Assembly (NCBI RefSeq): GCF_003345255.1 | Contig: NZ_CP029331.1 | Span: 2,852,001-2,916,000 of the forward strand | DNA length: 64,000 nucleotides | Origin: Pseudothauera hydrothermalis | GTDB taxonomy: Bacteria > Pseudomonadota > Gammaproteobacteria > Burkholderiales > Rhodocyclaceae | Reading direction: 5' to 3' | Position numbers and translations under genes: made by a program | Notes under the pieces: generated by a model | Databases searched by the model: none | Told to the model about the DNA's origin: nothing | The model's input: the letters and a program-made list of their open reading frames with translations, nothing else | In this document: piece after piece, positions 43,033 through 53,283 of the stretch | Layout of the letters: each line of letters begins with the position of its first letter | How positions within the stretch are numbered: position 1 is the first letter of the stretch

Positions 43033-45282
43033 ATGCACCCGGATCGTTGGAGCCGCCTGGCTGACTTTGGCTTTGTCGCCTTTCTGGCCGCCTGCCTGGC
43101 CGCGGCCGGTGCGGCGCTGTACTACCACGGCCAACGTCTGCAAGATGAGGCGGCCACTACCGAGCGCCGTCTGCTCGAGGCCGACGCACGCCACACCCTG
43201 GACCATCTGGAACAAACCTACCACGCGGTCGACCTCACCCTGCAAAGCCTGTTGGAGACCGGCTATGCCACCCATGACGCCGACACCTGGAACAGGTTGC
43301 TGAGCGATGCGCTGCGCCACGCCCCGTTCCTGCGCTCGCTGTCGCTGCTCGACGATACAGGACGGGTCACCGCCAGCTCCAACCCGGCAAACATCGGCCT
43401 GCGGCCGGCGCTGGACGACTACCTGCCGCTGGAAGCCGAGCGGCTCGGCGTGCTGCGTATCGGCGCCTTGCATGCCGGGCGCGACCTGGCCGACGGCCGC
43501 CCGCTCGGCGACCCGGCCGCCGTCCCGCCAGCATTGGGCTACCTTCCGGTCATCCGTGCGGTCAATAAGGGCGAATCGGGCACGCTCAGCCTGCTGGCCG
43601 CGCTCAACGTAGACTATTTTCTCAACCGTGTCTGGGCGCGCGAGCTTGGCCCTGGCACCTGGATCGAGGTGCTGCGTTACGACGGCGCATTGCTGGTATC
43701 CACCCGCGACTGGGCGCTCGAACCCGCCTTGCATGCCGCCAACGCCGACATCGTGGCCGGCTGGCGCGGCGGTAAGGAGCTTGGCAGCCTCGACCAGGCG
43801 CTGGCCGGGCGCACTTTGATTACCACCTGGCGGGTGGCGCGAATGCTGCCCCTCGGGGTGCTGGCCCGCAGCGACCGCACCCACGCGGTCGCCGCGGCGC
43901 GGCAGGAAATCCGCCGCCAGAGCTTGCTATTGTCGCCGCTGATCGCCTTGGCGGTCGCCGGCGTATTTGCCAGTTACTGGGCGCTGCGGCAGATGAACCG
44001 CCGCCGGATCGCCGCCCAGGAGCACGACCTCGACCGCATGGCCCGCCTGCTCGACGCACTGCCCGCTTGCGTGCTGCTGTTCGGGCAAAACGGGCGCGTC
44101 TTGCTCAGCAACCGTACCTGGCAGGCCTTCGCCGCCGAACATGCCGCCCAGCTCGCGCATGGCGCACTGCATTACCGCGACTACGCGCGGCTGTTGCGCT
44201 GCGACCCCGGTGCCACCAGCGCCGAAGAGGGCATCGGCGCGGTACTGCTCGATGCGCAAATCGCCTTCGAAGGCGAGTTCGCCTTGGCCGACGGACAGTG
44301 CGCGGTCCAAGTGCTGGTGCGGCCGTTTTCGCACGAGCGGCTGCGCGGTGTGGTGGTGCTGCAACTGGACATCACCGACCGCCGCCGCACCGAGGAGCGC
44401 AACCGCTTGCTGTACGCCGCGCTCGAAGCCGCGGCCAATGCAATCGTGATCACCGACCCCGATGCGGTCATCGAATGGGCCAACCCGGCCTTTACCACGC
44501 TCACCGGCTATAGCCGCGATGAAGCGCTCGGACGCAAGCCCAAGGAACTGGTGCGCTCCGGCCGTCAGGACGCCGCCTTTTACCGGGCGTTGTGGGACAC
44601 CATTCTGCGCGGCGAGGTCTGGCGTGGTGAGCTGGTGAACAAACGCAAAGACGGCCAGCTCTACCACGAGGCGCTCACCATCACCCCGGTGCGCGACCGT
44701 AGCGGCCGGCTGGCACATTTCGTCGCGGTCAAAGAAGATATCAGCCCGCGCAAGCGCCAAGAGGAAGAACTCAAGCGCCTGGCCAACACCGATCCGCTCA
44801 CCGGAGTGAGCAACCGTCGGGCGTTCATGGCGCAGCTGTCTGCCGAGCTTGCACGGGTGCGGCGCTATGGCCACAGTGCTGCCGTGTTGATGCTGGACCT
44901 GGATCACTTCAAGGCGGTCAATGATCGCTACGGTCACGCCGCTGGCGACGCGGTGCTGCAGCGTTTCACCGAACTGGCTACCGCCCTGCTGCGCCAGACC
45001 GACATCCTGGGGCGGCTGGGCGGTGAAGAATTTGCCGTGCTGTTGCCGCAAACCGACGAAGCCGGTGCCTACGGGCTGGCCGAGCGCATCCGTGTGCGCG
45101 TGGCCGGCCAGCCCATCGATTACGACGGCCACACGATCCCGCTCACCGTCAGCGCCGGTATCGCCTTGCTGGAAGTCACCGACCCGCGCGCCGACGCGGT
45201 GCTGATACGCGCCGACCAAGCCCTCTACCGTGCCAAACAGCGCGGCCGCAACCGGATGGAGTCGGCCGCCACACTGGGCTGA
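43033..45282 (+). CDS. Membrane diguanylate cyclase: Cache-PAS-PAS-GGDEF
   Basis: A 749-residue inner-membrane sensor. The first membrane helix is at about 10-32; a large periplasmic Cache-type domain (about 33-290) contains LRSLSLLDDTGRVTASSNP and GYLPVIRAVN; the second helix is at about 298-318. Two cytosolic PAS domains follow (about 335-455 and 460-580, the second with AIVITDPDAVIEWANPAF). The GGDEF domain at about 585-745 has intact GGEEF in RLGGEEFAVLLPQ and should synthesise cyclic di-GMP; no EAL domain. It is very probably cotranscribed with the binding protein 7 bp upstream, which could deliver a ligand to the periplasmic domain. It ends 7 bp before the convergent fau gene. Confidence 0.94.
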   Translation: MHPDRWSRLADFGFVAFLAACLAAAGAALYYHGQRLQDEAATTERRLLEADARHTLDHLEQTYHAVDLTLQSLLETGYATHDADTWNRLLSDALRHAPFLRSLSLLDDTGRVTASSNPANIGLRPALDDYLPLEAERLGVLRIGALHAGRDLADGRPLGDPAAVPPALGYLPVIRAVNKGESGTLSLLAALNVDYFLNRVWARELGPGTWIEVLRYDGALLVSTRDWALEPALHAANADIVAGWRGGKELGSLDQALAGRTLITTWRVARMLPLGVLARSDRTHAVAAARQEIRRQSLLLSPLIALAVAGVFASYWALRQMNRRRIAAQEHDLDRMARLLDALPACVLLFGQNGRVLLSNRTWQAFAAEHAAQLAHGALHYRDYARLLRCDPGATSAEEGIGAVLLDAQIAFEGEFALADGQCAVQVLVRPFSHERLRGVVVLQLDITDRRRTEERNRLLYAALEAAANAIVITDPDAVIEWANPAFTTLTGYSRDEALGRKPKELVRSGRQDAAFYRALWDTILRGEVWRGELVNKRKDGQLYHEALTITPVRDRSGRLAHFVAVKEDISPRKRQEEELKRLANTDPLTGVSNRRAFMAQLSAELARVRRYGHSAAVLMLDLDHFKAVNDRYGHAAGDAVLQRFTELATALLRQTDILGRLGGEEFAVLLPQTDEAGAYGLAERIRVRVAGQPIDYDGHTIPLTVSAGIALLEVTDPRADAVLIRADQALYRAKQRGRNRMESAATLG

Positions 45283-45289
45283 GCGCCGC

Positions 45290-45901
45290 TCACGGCCGGC
45301 TGGCGCGAAACACCCCGGCCTCGGTCACCAGCCAATTCATCGGCCGATCATGAGGCTGCGGCCGCACGCTGGGCACCCGCCCCAGTTCAAAACCCACCCC
45401 CACTGCCACGGTCTCCAGGCTCGCCAGCGTACGGTCGAAGTAACCGCCGCCATAGCCCAGCCGATAACCTTGCGCATCGAAGGCGTTGAGCGGCACCAGC
45501 ACCAGATCCGGGTGCAGGGCTTCGCCGTCGGCCGGATAGGGAATACCGTAACGGTCCACCGCCATGGTCATACCCGGCTGCCAACGCCGGAACACCAGCG
45601 CACGATGACGGTCGACCACCGCCGGCAAGGCGGCACGGCGGCCCGCACCCTGCGCCAGCCAGCGTGCCACCCAGGCGCGCAAGTCGGGTTCGCCGCGCCA
45701 CGGCCAGCAAAAAGCCAGCACCCGCGGCGACAAATCGGCGCACAACCCATTCAGATGCGTTTCGATACGCCGCTCCAGGGCTTGGCGCTCAGTGCCGGCC
45801 AACGCTTCACGGCGGGCCACCGCTGCGCGGCGAAGCGCCTGGCGCTCGGCCGCGGCGCTCTCGGGCACAGGTTGTGAGGGGGCGTCGGCAATCTGCTTCA
45901 T
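45290..45901 (-). CDS. fau: 5-formyltetrahydrofolate cyclo-ligase
   Basis: A 203-residue ATP-dependent enzyme that converts 5-formyltetrahydrofolate to 5,10-methenyltetrahydrofolate. Signatures are the basic RRAAVARREALAG near the start and the nucleotide/folate site PLNAFDAQGYRLGYGGGYFDR. The start at 45901 (MKQIADAPSQPVP) is the most plausible; the frame stays open upstream into the divergent slt gene. The divergent gap is only 39 bp and leaves no room for the 6S RNA gene that often accompanies fau in other proteobacteria. Confidence 0.93.
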   Translation of the reverse strand: MKQIADAPSQPVPESAAAERQALRRAAVARREALAGTERQALERRIETHLNGLCADLSPRVLAFCWPWRGEPDLRAWVARWLAQGAGRRAALPAVVDRHRALVFRRWQPGMTMAVDRYGIPYPADGEALHPDLVLVPLNAFDAQGYRLGYGGGYFDRTLASLETVAVGVGFELGRVPSVRPQPHDRPMNWLVTEAGVFRASRP

Positions 45902-45940
45902 GTGGTAGTTTGTACGGCAAACAGGGAGGGATGGTAAGCG

Positions 45941-47869
45941 ATGGCAAGGGGCTTGTGGGGGGTGGTTGTAGCCGCTTTTCTGTGGGCAAGCGCGCCGGCT
46001 GCGGCGCAAAGCGGTGACGCGCGCATTCTGGCCGCGCGCGAAGCGCTGCGCAGCGGCGACCGCAACACCTTGGAGCGGCTGGCAGCGCAGCGCGAACCCC
46101 ATGAACTGGACGCCTATGTGCATTATTGGCTGCTGTTCAACAAACTCGCCCGCCCGGAGCCGCCGCCGGCGGCGGAACTGCAAGCGTTCTTACACACGCA
46201 CGCCGGCAGCTTACTGGCCGAACGCCTGCTCGCCGACTGGCTGCGTCGCCTGGCCAAGGATGGCCAATGGCGGGCCTTTCTGGATCTTTACCCGGCGCTC
46301 GAACGCCCCGACGAGGAACTCGTCTGTCACGCCTGGTTCGCCCGCCTGCTCTATGGCGACCCACGCGTGGCCGCCGAAGTGGCCGAGCTATGGACCGAGC
46401 GGGTCAACAATCACGCCGCCTGCCTGCCGGTGCTGCGCACGCTGGCCATCGAGCGACAGGTCACCGTGGATGCACTGTGGTGGCGCATCCGTCGCCAAGT
46501 CGAACAACGCGACACCGCCCCCGCGCTCGCCACCTTGGAATGGCTGCCGGCCGGCGAGGCCCCCGCGGCGACGGCGTTTTCGCGCGCGATGGAAAATCCC
46601 GGCCAGTATCTGGCGCGGCTGCAGCCGGCCGCGCTCGGGCCGCGCCACGGGCGCGAACTGGCGCTTGCCGCCATTGTGCGCTTGGCGCGCGAAGACCTCT
46701 GGGGAGCGCACCAATCTCTACAGCGCTTGCAGCATGCACTGGGCCCGGACATGGTCGCCCAGGCTTACGCCGCACTGGCGCTGCGCGCGGCCTACCAGCA
46801 GCTGCCGCAGGCCGTGGCTTGGTTTGCCGCCGCCGGCAACGCCCCGCTGTCTGCCGAGCAACGGGCCTGGCGGGTACGCAGCGCGCTGCGCGCCGGCGAC
46901 TGGGGTCGGGTGCGACAGGCCATCGAGGCCCTGCCCGCGGCCGAGCGCGAGCAGCCCGAATGGGTCTATTGGTTGGCGCGCGCCCAGGCCGAACTGGGCA
47001 ACCCGACAGCCGCCCGCCTGCTTTTTGAACAAATCGCCGGCCAACCGCATTTTTACGGCATGCTCGCCGGCGAGGAGATCGGCCAGGTTTTTTCCCTGCC
47101 GCCGCGCCGCGGCACGCCGAGCGAAGCCGATCGCGCCCGTGCCGCAGCCGATCCGGGCCTACGCCGTGCGCTGGCGCTGTACCGCCTGGACATGCGCCTG
47201 GATGCAGTGCGCGAATGGAACTGGGCGCTGCGCGGACGCGACGAAGGTTTTTTGGTCGCCGCGGCAGAACTGGCGCTGCGCCACGACATTTACGACCGCG
47301 CAATCAACACCGCCGAATTGGCCAACGCCGGCGATTATTTCGATCTGCGCTTCATCACCCCCTACCGTCAGGTCATCGAACCGCAGGTCCGCCGCCAGGG
47401 ACTGGACATGAACTGGGTCTATGGCCTGATGCGTCAGGAAAGCCGCTTCATCGCCCCGGCGCGTTCCAGCGCCGGCGCCCAGGGGTTGATGCAGGTCATG
47501 CCGGCCACCGGTAAATGGGTGGCCGGCAAGATCGGTCTGCCAAACTTCAACCCGCGCATGCTCACCGACCCGGACACCAATGTGCTGCTGGGCACCAGCT
47601 ACATGCGCATCATTTTGGACGAACTGGACAACCACCCGGTGCTGGCTTCGGCCGGCTACAACGCCGGTCCGAGCCGTGCGCGCCGCTGGCGCGACGAACG
47701 CCCGCTGGAAGGCGCGATCTATGCCGAGACCATTCCCTTGGATGAGACCCGTGACTATGTCAAAAAGGTGATGGCCAATACGGTGATCTACGCCGCCGTG
47801 CTCGAAGGCCGCCCACAATCGCTCAAAGCCCGGTTGGGGGTGATCGCCCCGCGTCCGCCGGGGAGCTGA
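45941..47869 (+). CDS. slt: Soluble lytic murein transglycosylase
   Basis: A 642-residue periplasmic enzyme that cleaves peptidoglycan between MurNAc and GlcNAc. It has a signal peptide (VVVAAFLWASAPAAAQ), a long alpha-helical U-shaped domain (about 25-450) and a C-terminal lysozyme-like domain with the catalytic Glu in MRQESRFIAPARSSAGAQG, then GLMQVMPAT and the ASAGYNAGPSRARRW motif. Size and order match Slt70. Start at 45941; GGGAGGG lies upstream of the ATG. Confidence 0.95.
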   Translation: MARGLWGVVVAAFLWASAPAAAQSGDARILAAREALRSGDRNTLERLAAQREPHELDAYVHYWLLFNKLARPEPPPAAELQAFLHTHAGSLLAERLLADWLRRLAKDGQWRAFLDLYPALERPDEELVCHAWFARLLYGDPRVAAEVAELWTERVNNHAACLPVLRTLAIERQVTVDALWWRIRRQVEQRDTAPALATLEWLPAGEAPAATAFSRAMENPGQYLARLQPAALGPRHGRELALAAIVRLAREDLWGAHQSLQRLQHALGPDMVAQAYAALALRAAYQQLPQAVAWFAAAGNAPLSAEQRAWRVRSALRAGDWGRVRQAIEALPAAEREQPEWVYWLARAQAELGNPTAARLLFEQIAGQPHFYGMLAGEEIGQVFSLPPRRGTPSEADRARAAADPGLRRALALYRLDMRLDAVREWNWALRGRDEGFLVAAAELALRHDIYDRAINTAELANAGDYFDLRFITPYRQVIEPQVRRQGLDMNWVYGLMRQESRFIAPARSSAGAQGLMQVMPATGKWVAGKIGLPNFNPRMLTDPDTNVLLGTSYMRIILDELDNHPVLASAGYNAGPSRARRWRDERPLEGAIYAETIPLDETRDYVKKVMANTVIYAAVLEGRPQSLKARLGVIAPRPPGS

Positions 47870-47957
47870 AGCGGCTGGATCGGCGGGCTGCGCTTCCGCG
47901 ATAATCCGCACAACGAACACCCGATTCCAATGCACAACTTTTCCGCAAGGTGACTCC

Positions 47958-48911
47958 ATGGCCCTCAACCGCGTGGTTCTCGTTGGCGGTACCGGCTTTG
48001 TCGGTAGCGCCATTGCCAACCGCCTGTCCGCCGCCGGCGTCGGTGTGCGGGTGCCCACCCGGCGACGCAGCCGCGCCGCACATCTATTGATGCTACCTAC
48101 CGTGGAAGTGGTCGAAGCCGATGTGCATGACCCCGCCACGTTGACCCGCCTGTTTGCCGACGCCGATGCGGTAGTCAACCTAGTCGGCGTGCTGCACTCG
48201 CCGCCCGGCCGCCCCTGGGGTGTGGCCTTCGAACGCGCCCATGTGGAACTGCCCCGGCGTATCGTCGCCGCGTGTGAGGCGGCCGGCGTGCCCCGGCTGG
48301 TGCATGTCAGCGCACTCGGCGCGGACCCGGACGGCCCTTCGGAATACCTGCGCTCCAAGGCTGCGGGCGAGGCGGCGATACGCACGGCCAAAGCCGCCTG
48401 GACCATTTTGCGGCCCTCGGTGATCTTTGGCCGCGGCGACAGTTTTCTCAACCTCTTTGCCAAGCTGGCACGGCTGTTTCCGCTGCTGCCGCTGGCCGGC
48501 GCCAATGCCCGTTTTCAACCGGTGTGGGTCGAGGATGTCGCCGAAGTGGCATGGCGCTGTCTCACCGACCCCACCGCCGCCGGGCAAACCTGGGAACTGG
48601 CCGGCCCGCGCATCTACACCTTGCGCGAACTGGTGCGCTATGTCAGCGCCCTGGTCGGCCATCCGCGCCCGGTGCTGGCGCTGCCCGAGGCGCTGGCCAT
48701 GCTGCAGGCCGCGCTGATGGAACTGGCGCCGCAACCTCTGATGAGCCGCGACAACGTGCGCTCGATGCGGGTGGATAACATTGCCCACGGCGCGCCGCTG
48801 CCTTTCGGTCTGACCCCCACCGCGCTGGAAGCGGTTGCGCCGCTGTGGTTGGGCAAGGCCAGCGTGCGCGCGCAGCTCGACCCCTTCCGCCGCAGCGCGC
48901 ATCGGAGCTGA
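47958..48911 (+). CDS. NDUFA9-like NAD(P)-binding protein (atypical short-chain reductase)
   Basis: A 317-residue Rossmann-fold protein of the atypical SDR group related to the complex I subunit NDUFA9. The nucleotide-binding motif is [18 protein letters not shown], followed by [10 protein letters not shown], a YLRSKAAGE segment in the place of the catalytic YxxxK, and [12 protein letters not shown]. Bacterial members are of unknown function; some bind NADPH and act on quinone-related metabolism. It ends 5 bp before the cca start, an order often seen in betaproteobacteria. Confidence 0.88.
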   Translation: MALNRVVLVGGTGFVGSAIANRLSAAGVGVRVPTRRRSRAAHLLMLPTVEVVEADVHDPATLTRLFADADAVVNLVGVLHSPPGRPWGVAFERAHVELPRRIVAACEAAGVPRLVHVSALGADPDGPSEYLRSKAAGEAAIRTAKAAWTILRPSVIFGRGDSFLNLFAKLARLFPLLPLAGANARFQPVWVEDVAEVAWRCLTDPTAAGQTWELAGPRIYTLRELVRYVSALVGHPRPVLALPEALAMLQAALMELAPQPLMSRDNVRSMRVDNIAHGAPLPFGLTPTALEAVAPLWLGKASVRAQLDPFRRSAHRS

Positions 48912-48916
48912 AACCG

Positions 48917-50125
48917 GTGCGTTGTTACCTGGTCGGTGGCGCGGTGCGCGATGCCTTGCTCGGTCTGCCGGTCAAAGACCGCGACTGGGTAGTCGTCGGC
49001 GCCACCCCGGAGCAGATGTTGGCACAGGGCTTCCGCCCGGTGGGCAAAGACTTTCCGGTCTTTCTCCACCCTGAAACCCAGGAGGAGTACGCGCTGGCGC
49101 GCACCGAGCGCAAAACCGGTCGTGGCTACACCGGCTTTGCCTTTCACGCCGCGCCCGAGGTCACGCTGGAAGACGATCTGGCCCGCCGCGATCTGACCAT
49201 CAATGCCATGGCCCGCGACCAGGAGGGCCGCCTGATCGACCCCTTCGGCGGCCAGCGCGACCTTGCCGCGCGGCGCTTGCGTCACGTCGGCCCGGCCTTT
49301 GCCGAAGACCCGGTGCGCATCCTGCGCGTGGCACGTTTTGCGGCGCGCTTTGCCGATTTTTCGGTGGCACCGGAAACCATGGCGCTGATGCGCACCATGG
49401 TGATCGACGGCGAAGTCGATTATCTGGTGGCCGAACGGGTGTGGCAGGAGCTGGCCCGCGGTTTGATGGAAGCGGCGCCATCGCGGATGATCCGGGTGCT
49501 GCGCGACTGCGGCGCCCTGGCGCGCATTCTGCCCGAACTGGATCGCCTGTTCGGCGTGCCCCAGCCGCCGCAACACCACCCCGAAATCGACACCGGCGAG
49601 CATGTGCTGCAGGTCATCGACCGCGCCGCCGCCACCGCCCAGCCCTTGGCGGTACGCTGGGCCTGCCTGTTGCACGATCTGGGCAAAGGCGACACCCCGG
49701 CCGAGCGCCTGCCCCACCACTACGGGCATGAAGCCCACAGTGCGCGGCGCGCGCGTGAAGTGTCCGAGCGCTTCAAAGTGCCCGCCGAGTGCCGCGAGCT
49801 GGCCGAACTGGTTGCCCGCGAACACGGCGTCATCGCGCGGGTGGCCGAATTGCGCCCGGCCACCGTGGTCAAGGTTCTCGAACGTTGCGACGCACTGCGC
49901 CGTCCGGCCCGCTTTGAACAGGTTTTGGCCGCCTGCGCCTGCGACCGCCAGGGCCGCCCAGGTTTTGAACAGCGCGACGACGCCCCGGCCGCACGCTGGC
50001 GCGCGGCACTGGCCGCGGCACGGGCGGTGGATGCAGGCCGCATCGCCCGCGAGTGCGCTGACCGCGCCCAGATCCCGGCGCGCATCCATGCCGCGCGGGT
50101 GGCCGCGGTGTCGGCCGCTCTATGA
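48917..50125 (+). CDS. cca: tRNA nucleotidyltransferase (CCA-adding enzyme)
   Basis: A 402-residue class II CCA-adding enzyme that builds or repairs the tRNA 3' end. The catalytic start is [20 protein letters not shown] with [13 protein letters not shown]; motif [10 protein letters not shown] and [12 protein letters not shown] follow. A C-terminal HD domain is present ([11 protein letters not shown] and a later EH), as in the E. coli enzyme with phosphohydrolase activity. The start is a GTG at 48917, directly before the conserved strand; the ATG-less alternative upstream lies inside the preceding gene. GGAG is 9 bases upstream. Confidence 0.95.
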   Translation: MRCYLVGGAVRDALLGLPVKDRDWVVVGATPEQMLAQGFRPVGKDFPVFLHPETQEEYALARTERKTGRGYTGFAFHAAPEVTLEDDLARRDLTINAMARDQEGRLIDPFGGQRDLAARRLRHVGPAFAEDPVRILRVARFAARFADFSVAPETMALMRTMVIDGEVDYLVAERVWQELARGLMEAAPSRMIRVLRDCGALARILPELDRLFGVPQPPQHHPEIDTGEHVLQVIDRAAATAQPLAVRWACLLHDLGKGDTPAERLPHHYGHEAHSARRAREVSERFKVPAECRELAELVAREHGVIARVAELRPATVVKVLERCDALRRPARFEQVLAACACDRQGRPGFEQRDDAPAARWRAALAAARAVDAGRIARECADRAQIPARIHAARVAAVSAAL

Positions 50126-50175
50126 CAGACGGTCGACTATGCCGCAGCAGACCTACCGCAGTACTTTTCAACCCT

Positions 50176-53100
50176 CTATGCGCCCACCCCGACAAACGAC
50201 AGCCGGCGCGCCATCCAACCCTTGAAACTTTCCAGCAGCGACAGCAGCGCGGGCACGAAAAAAAGCACCAGCGCCGCCGAGAAACCGAGCCCGAAGGCGA
50301 TCGAAGCGGCCATCGGAATCAAGAACTGAGCCTGCAGCGAGGTTTCGAACAGCAGCGGAGTCAAACCGCCGATGGTGGTCAGCGAAGTCAGTAACACCGC
50401 GCGCAGACGCCCGCAGGCCGCGCCCACCAGGGCCTCCTCGAAGGCCACACCCTGACGGCGCAAGTCCTGGAACAGACTGACCAGAATAATGGAATTGTTC
50501 ACCACGATGCCGGCCAGGCCGAAAAGACCGAACAACGACAGGATGGTGAGATCGATTCCGATCGCCCAATGGCCGAAGATCGCCCCGGCAAGCCCCAGCG
50601 GAATGGCCGACATCACCACCAGCGGCCAACTCCAGGACGAAAATGACCACACCAGCACCAGGTAGATCAGCGCCAGGCCAAGCACCAGGCCGGTGCCCAT
50701 GTCGGCCATGGTTTCGCGCTGGTCGGCCGCACGCCCCTCGAAGCTGTATGCCACGCCATGGGCGGCGGCCAGTCGAGGCAGGGTGCTGCGCGCAAGTTCG
50801 GCGCGGATCGCCCCGGCATCGTAGCGCGCGGTATCGACTTCGCCGCTCACCTCCACCGCCAGCCGACCGTCGGCATGACGCAGCGCTTCGAAGCCGCGCC
50901 GGGTCTCCCAGCTCGCCACGGTGGCCAGCGGCACAAAGCGCCCGTCCGGCGTGCGGATGAGGATGCGGTCGAACACATCCAGCCGGCTGCGCTCGGCGTA
51001 GGGCAGCAGCACCCGCACTTCCAGTTCGTCGCGCCCGACTTGCACCAGTTGGGCAAGGTGACCGTCGAAGGCAGCACGCAACTGGCGGCCCAGGCTCTCG
51101 GTGGTCAGGCCCAATGCTTCGCCGGCCGGGGTCAGACGGTAAATCAACTGTTCGCGGCCGAAAGGCATGTCGTCCTCGGTGTCGGTGACCCCGGGAATGC
51201 CGCGCAAGGTCTCGGCCAGCGACAGCGCCGCGGCCTTGAGCGCTTCGGCATCGTCGCCGGTCAGACGCACGGTGAGATCGCGCCCGGGCGGGCCGGACTG
51301 GCGCGCCGAGATGGTCAGTTGCTCCAGGCCGGTGGTGGGCGCAATCTTGGCGCGCCAGGTGTCGATGAACGCCGCATTGCGCACCTCGCGCGCATCCGGC
51401 GGCGACAGCTCCACCAGGATCGAAGCCAACTGGTCGCCGGTGGCGCCGCTGCCGGCCGCGCCCAGTGTGCCCCCCAGACGCGCCACCGCAGTGCGCACCA
51501 GACCGCCGCCCAGTTCGCGGTCGGCCTCATACAAGGCGCGTTCGAGCTCGCGCAAGAACGCCGCGGTGTGCTCGCGCGGGGTGCCGGCCACGAAGGTGGC
51601 GTTGGCATAAAGCACTTGCCCTTCCGGCGTCGGGAAAAAATTGAAGCCGACCCGTCCGCCCGCCATCAAGCCCAGCGCAAGAATCATCAACCCCACGCTG
51701 ATCGCCACGGTGGCGCCGCGCCAAGCCAGTGCAAGGCGCACCAGCGGACGGAAACGTTGCTCGCGCCAGCGCTCGAAACCATCGTCCAGCCGGCGACGCA
51801 GCGGCGAGATGCGGCGGCCCGCCTCCCCGGCGAGTGCGCTACGCAAGTGCGCCGGCAAGATCAGGAAGCTCTCCAGCAACGAGGCGGTCACCACCATGAT
51901 CATCACAAACGGGATGTCGCGCAGAATGTTGCCGATCACCCCGCCGACCAGCATCAGCGGCAAAAAGGCAGCGATGGTAGTGAGCGAAGCCGCGATCACC
52001 GGCCCCAGCATACGCCGCGCCCCGCCCAGCGCGGCGTGCTCCGGCCCTTCGCCCAGCCGCCGGTGGGTGTCGGCGTCCTCACTGACCACGATGGCATCGT
52101 CGACGATGATGCCCAGCGCCATGATCAGCGCAAACAAACTCATCATGTTCACCGTGCCGCCGAACACCTGCATCAGCCCCAAGGTGGCCAGAAAAGCAGT
52201 GGGGATGCCGACCATCACCCACAGCGCCACCCGCGCCGGCAAAAACAGGTAGAGCACCGCCACTACCAGCACCAGACCGGACAGGCCGTTCTTGATCAGC
52301 AGGTCGATGCGGTCACGGATCAGTTCCCACTGCGCATCGAACACTTCCAGGCGCACCGAGGGCGGCAGACTCGGGCGGGTACGCGCCAGCCAGTCCTCCA
52401 GCACCTGCGCGGCGCGCAGCGAATGGCCGGATTCGGCGCGCTGCAAGATCATTTCCACCACCGCGTCGCCGCGCTCGGACAACTCCAGACTGCCCGGGCG
52501 CGGCTCGCGGCCAATGCGGGCGATTTCGCCCAAGCGCAGCAGGCCGTCGGCGTCGCTGACCAGCGGCAAGCTGGCAAAGGCGTCGGCGCTGCGGCGCTGT
52601 TCCAGAGCGCGAATCTCGCGCGCGCCGTCGGCTGCGCCGGCCACCCCGGCGGGCACATCGCGCGCCAGTTGGGCAACCCGCTCGCCGACATCGACCAGCG
52701 ACAGGCCCACTGTTTCCAAGGCTGCTGAGGGAATCTCGATGGCGATGCGCTCTTCGGGCAGGCCGGTGAGCGTCACCCGGTCGATGCCGGCAGCAAGTAA
52801 TTCGCGTTCGAACTGGCGCACCCAGGGGCGCAGTTCCTCCACGCTGTGCCCGCGCACCAGCACACGGGCAATCGGTTCGTAACGCGCCAGCCGGCTGACC
52901 TGGGGGGTTTCGGCCTCACGCGGAAGATTGCGAAATTCGTCTACCCGCTGGCGCACCTGATCCAAGGCCAACAACGGGTCGGTGCCTTCTTCCAGTTCCA
53001 GGGTGATGCTGGACACCCCCTGTGCGGAAGTAGACGTCATTTTTTTGAGCCCGTCGATATTTTTCAGGCGCTCTTCCAATGGCGCAGTGATACCGGCTTC

Positions 53101-53283
53101 CACGTCCTCGGCTGCGGCACCGCTCCACAGCACCCGCACGCTGATCACATCCAGCTCGAAGGGCGGAAAAAACTGCACATTCATGCGGGTCACACCGCTC
53201 ACCCCGAGCACGAAGGCCAGTACCATCAGCACATTGGCCGCCACCCGATGGCGGACCAGCATGGGCAGCAAACCGTGCTTCAT
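50176..53283 (-). CDS. RND-family efflux pump, inner membrane permease
   Basis: A 1035-residue proton-driven RND transporter with two repeats of one helix, large periplasmic loop and five helices. The translocation motif in TM4 is conserved (ALGIIVDDAIVVSEDADTH), as is the GGLTPLLFETSLQAQFLIP segment in the second half. The sequence is more divergent from AcrB than the other RND protein in this window, so the substrate class (drug, or another small molecule) is open. Its ATG overlaps the stop of the upstream membrane fusion gene. No outer membrane channel gene is in this pair. Confidence 0.92.
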   Translation of the reverse strand: MKHGLLPMLVRHRVAANVLMVLAFVLGVSGVTRMNVQFFPPFELDVISVRVLWSGAAAEDVEAGITAPLEERLKNIDGLKKMTSTSAQGVSSITLELEEGTDPLLALDQVRQRVDEFRNLPREAETPQVSRLARYEPIARVLVRGHSVEELRPWVRQFERELLAAGIDRVTLTGLPEERIAIEIPSAALETVGLSLVDVGERVAQLARDVPAGVAGAADGAREIRALEQRRSADAFASLPLVSDADGLLRLGEIARIGREPRPGSLELSERGDAVVEMILQRAESGHSLRAAQVLEDWLARTRPSLPPSVRLEVFDAQWELIRDRIDLLIKNGLSGLVLVVAVLYLFLPARVALWVMVGIPTAFLATLGLMQVFGGTVNMMSLFALIMALGIIVDDAIVVSEDADTHRRLGEGPEHAALGGARRMLGPVIAASLTTIAAFLPLMLVGGVIGNILRDIPFVMIMVVTASLLESFLILPAHLRSALAGEAGRRISPLRRRLDDGFERWREQRFRPLVRLALAWRGATVAISVGLMILALGLMAGGRVGFNFFPTPEGQVLYANATFVAGTPREHTAAFLRELERALYEADRELGGGLVRTAVARLGGTLGAAGSGATGDQLASILVELSPPDAREVRNAAFIDTWRAKIAPTTGLEQLTISARQSGPPGRDLTVRLTGDDAEALKAAALSLAETLRGIPGVTDTEDDMPFGREQLIYRLTPAGEALGLTTESLGRQLRAAFDGHLAQLVQVGRDELEVRVLLPYAERSRLDVFDRILIRTPDGRFVPLATVASWETRRGFEALRHADGRLAVEVSGEVDTARYDAGAIRAELARSTLPRLAAAHGVAYSFEGRAADQRETMADMGTGLVLGLALIYLVLVWSFSSWSWPLVVMSAIPLGLAGAIFGHWAIGIDLTILSLFGLFGLAGIVVNNSIILVSLFQDLRRQGVAFEEALVGAACGRLRAVLLTSLTTIGGLTPLLFETSLQAQFLIPMAASIAFGLGFSAALVLFFVPALLSLLESFKGWMARRLSFVGVGA

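Noticed and set aside
45902-45940. 6S RNA gene next to fau
   Set aside because: The fau neighbour position is known for 6S RNA in other proteobacteria, but the gap is only 39 bp, too short for the RNA.
50758-52728. 656-residue plus-strand frame opposite the second RND gene
   Set aside because: Same GC-driven antisense shadow with no recognisable domain.
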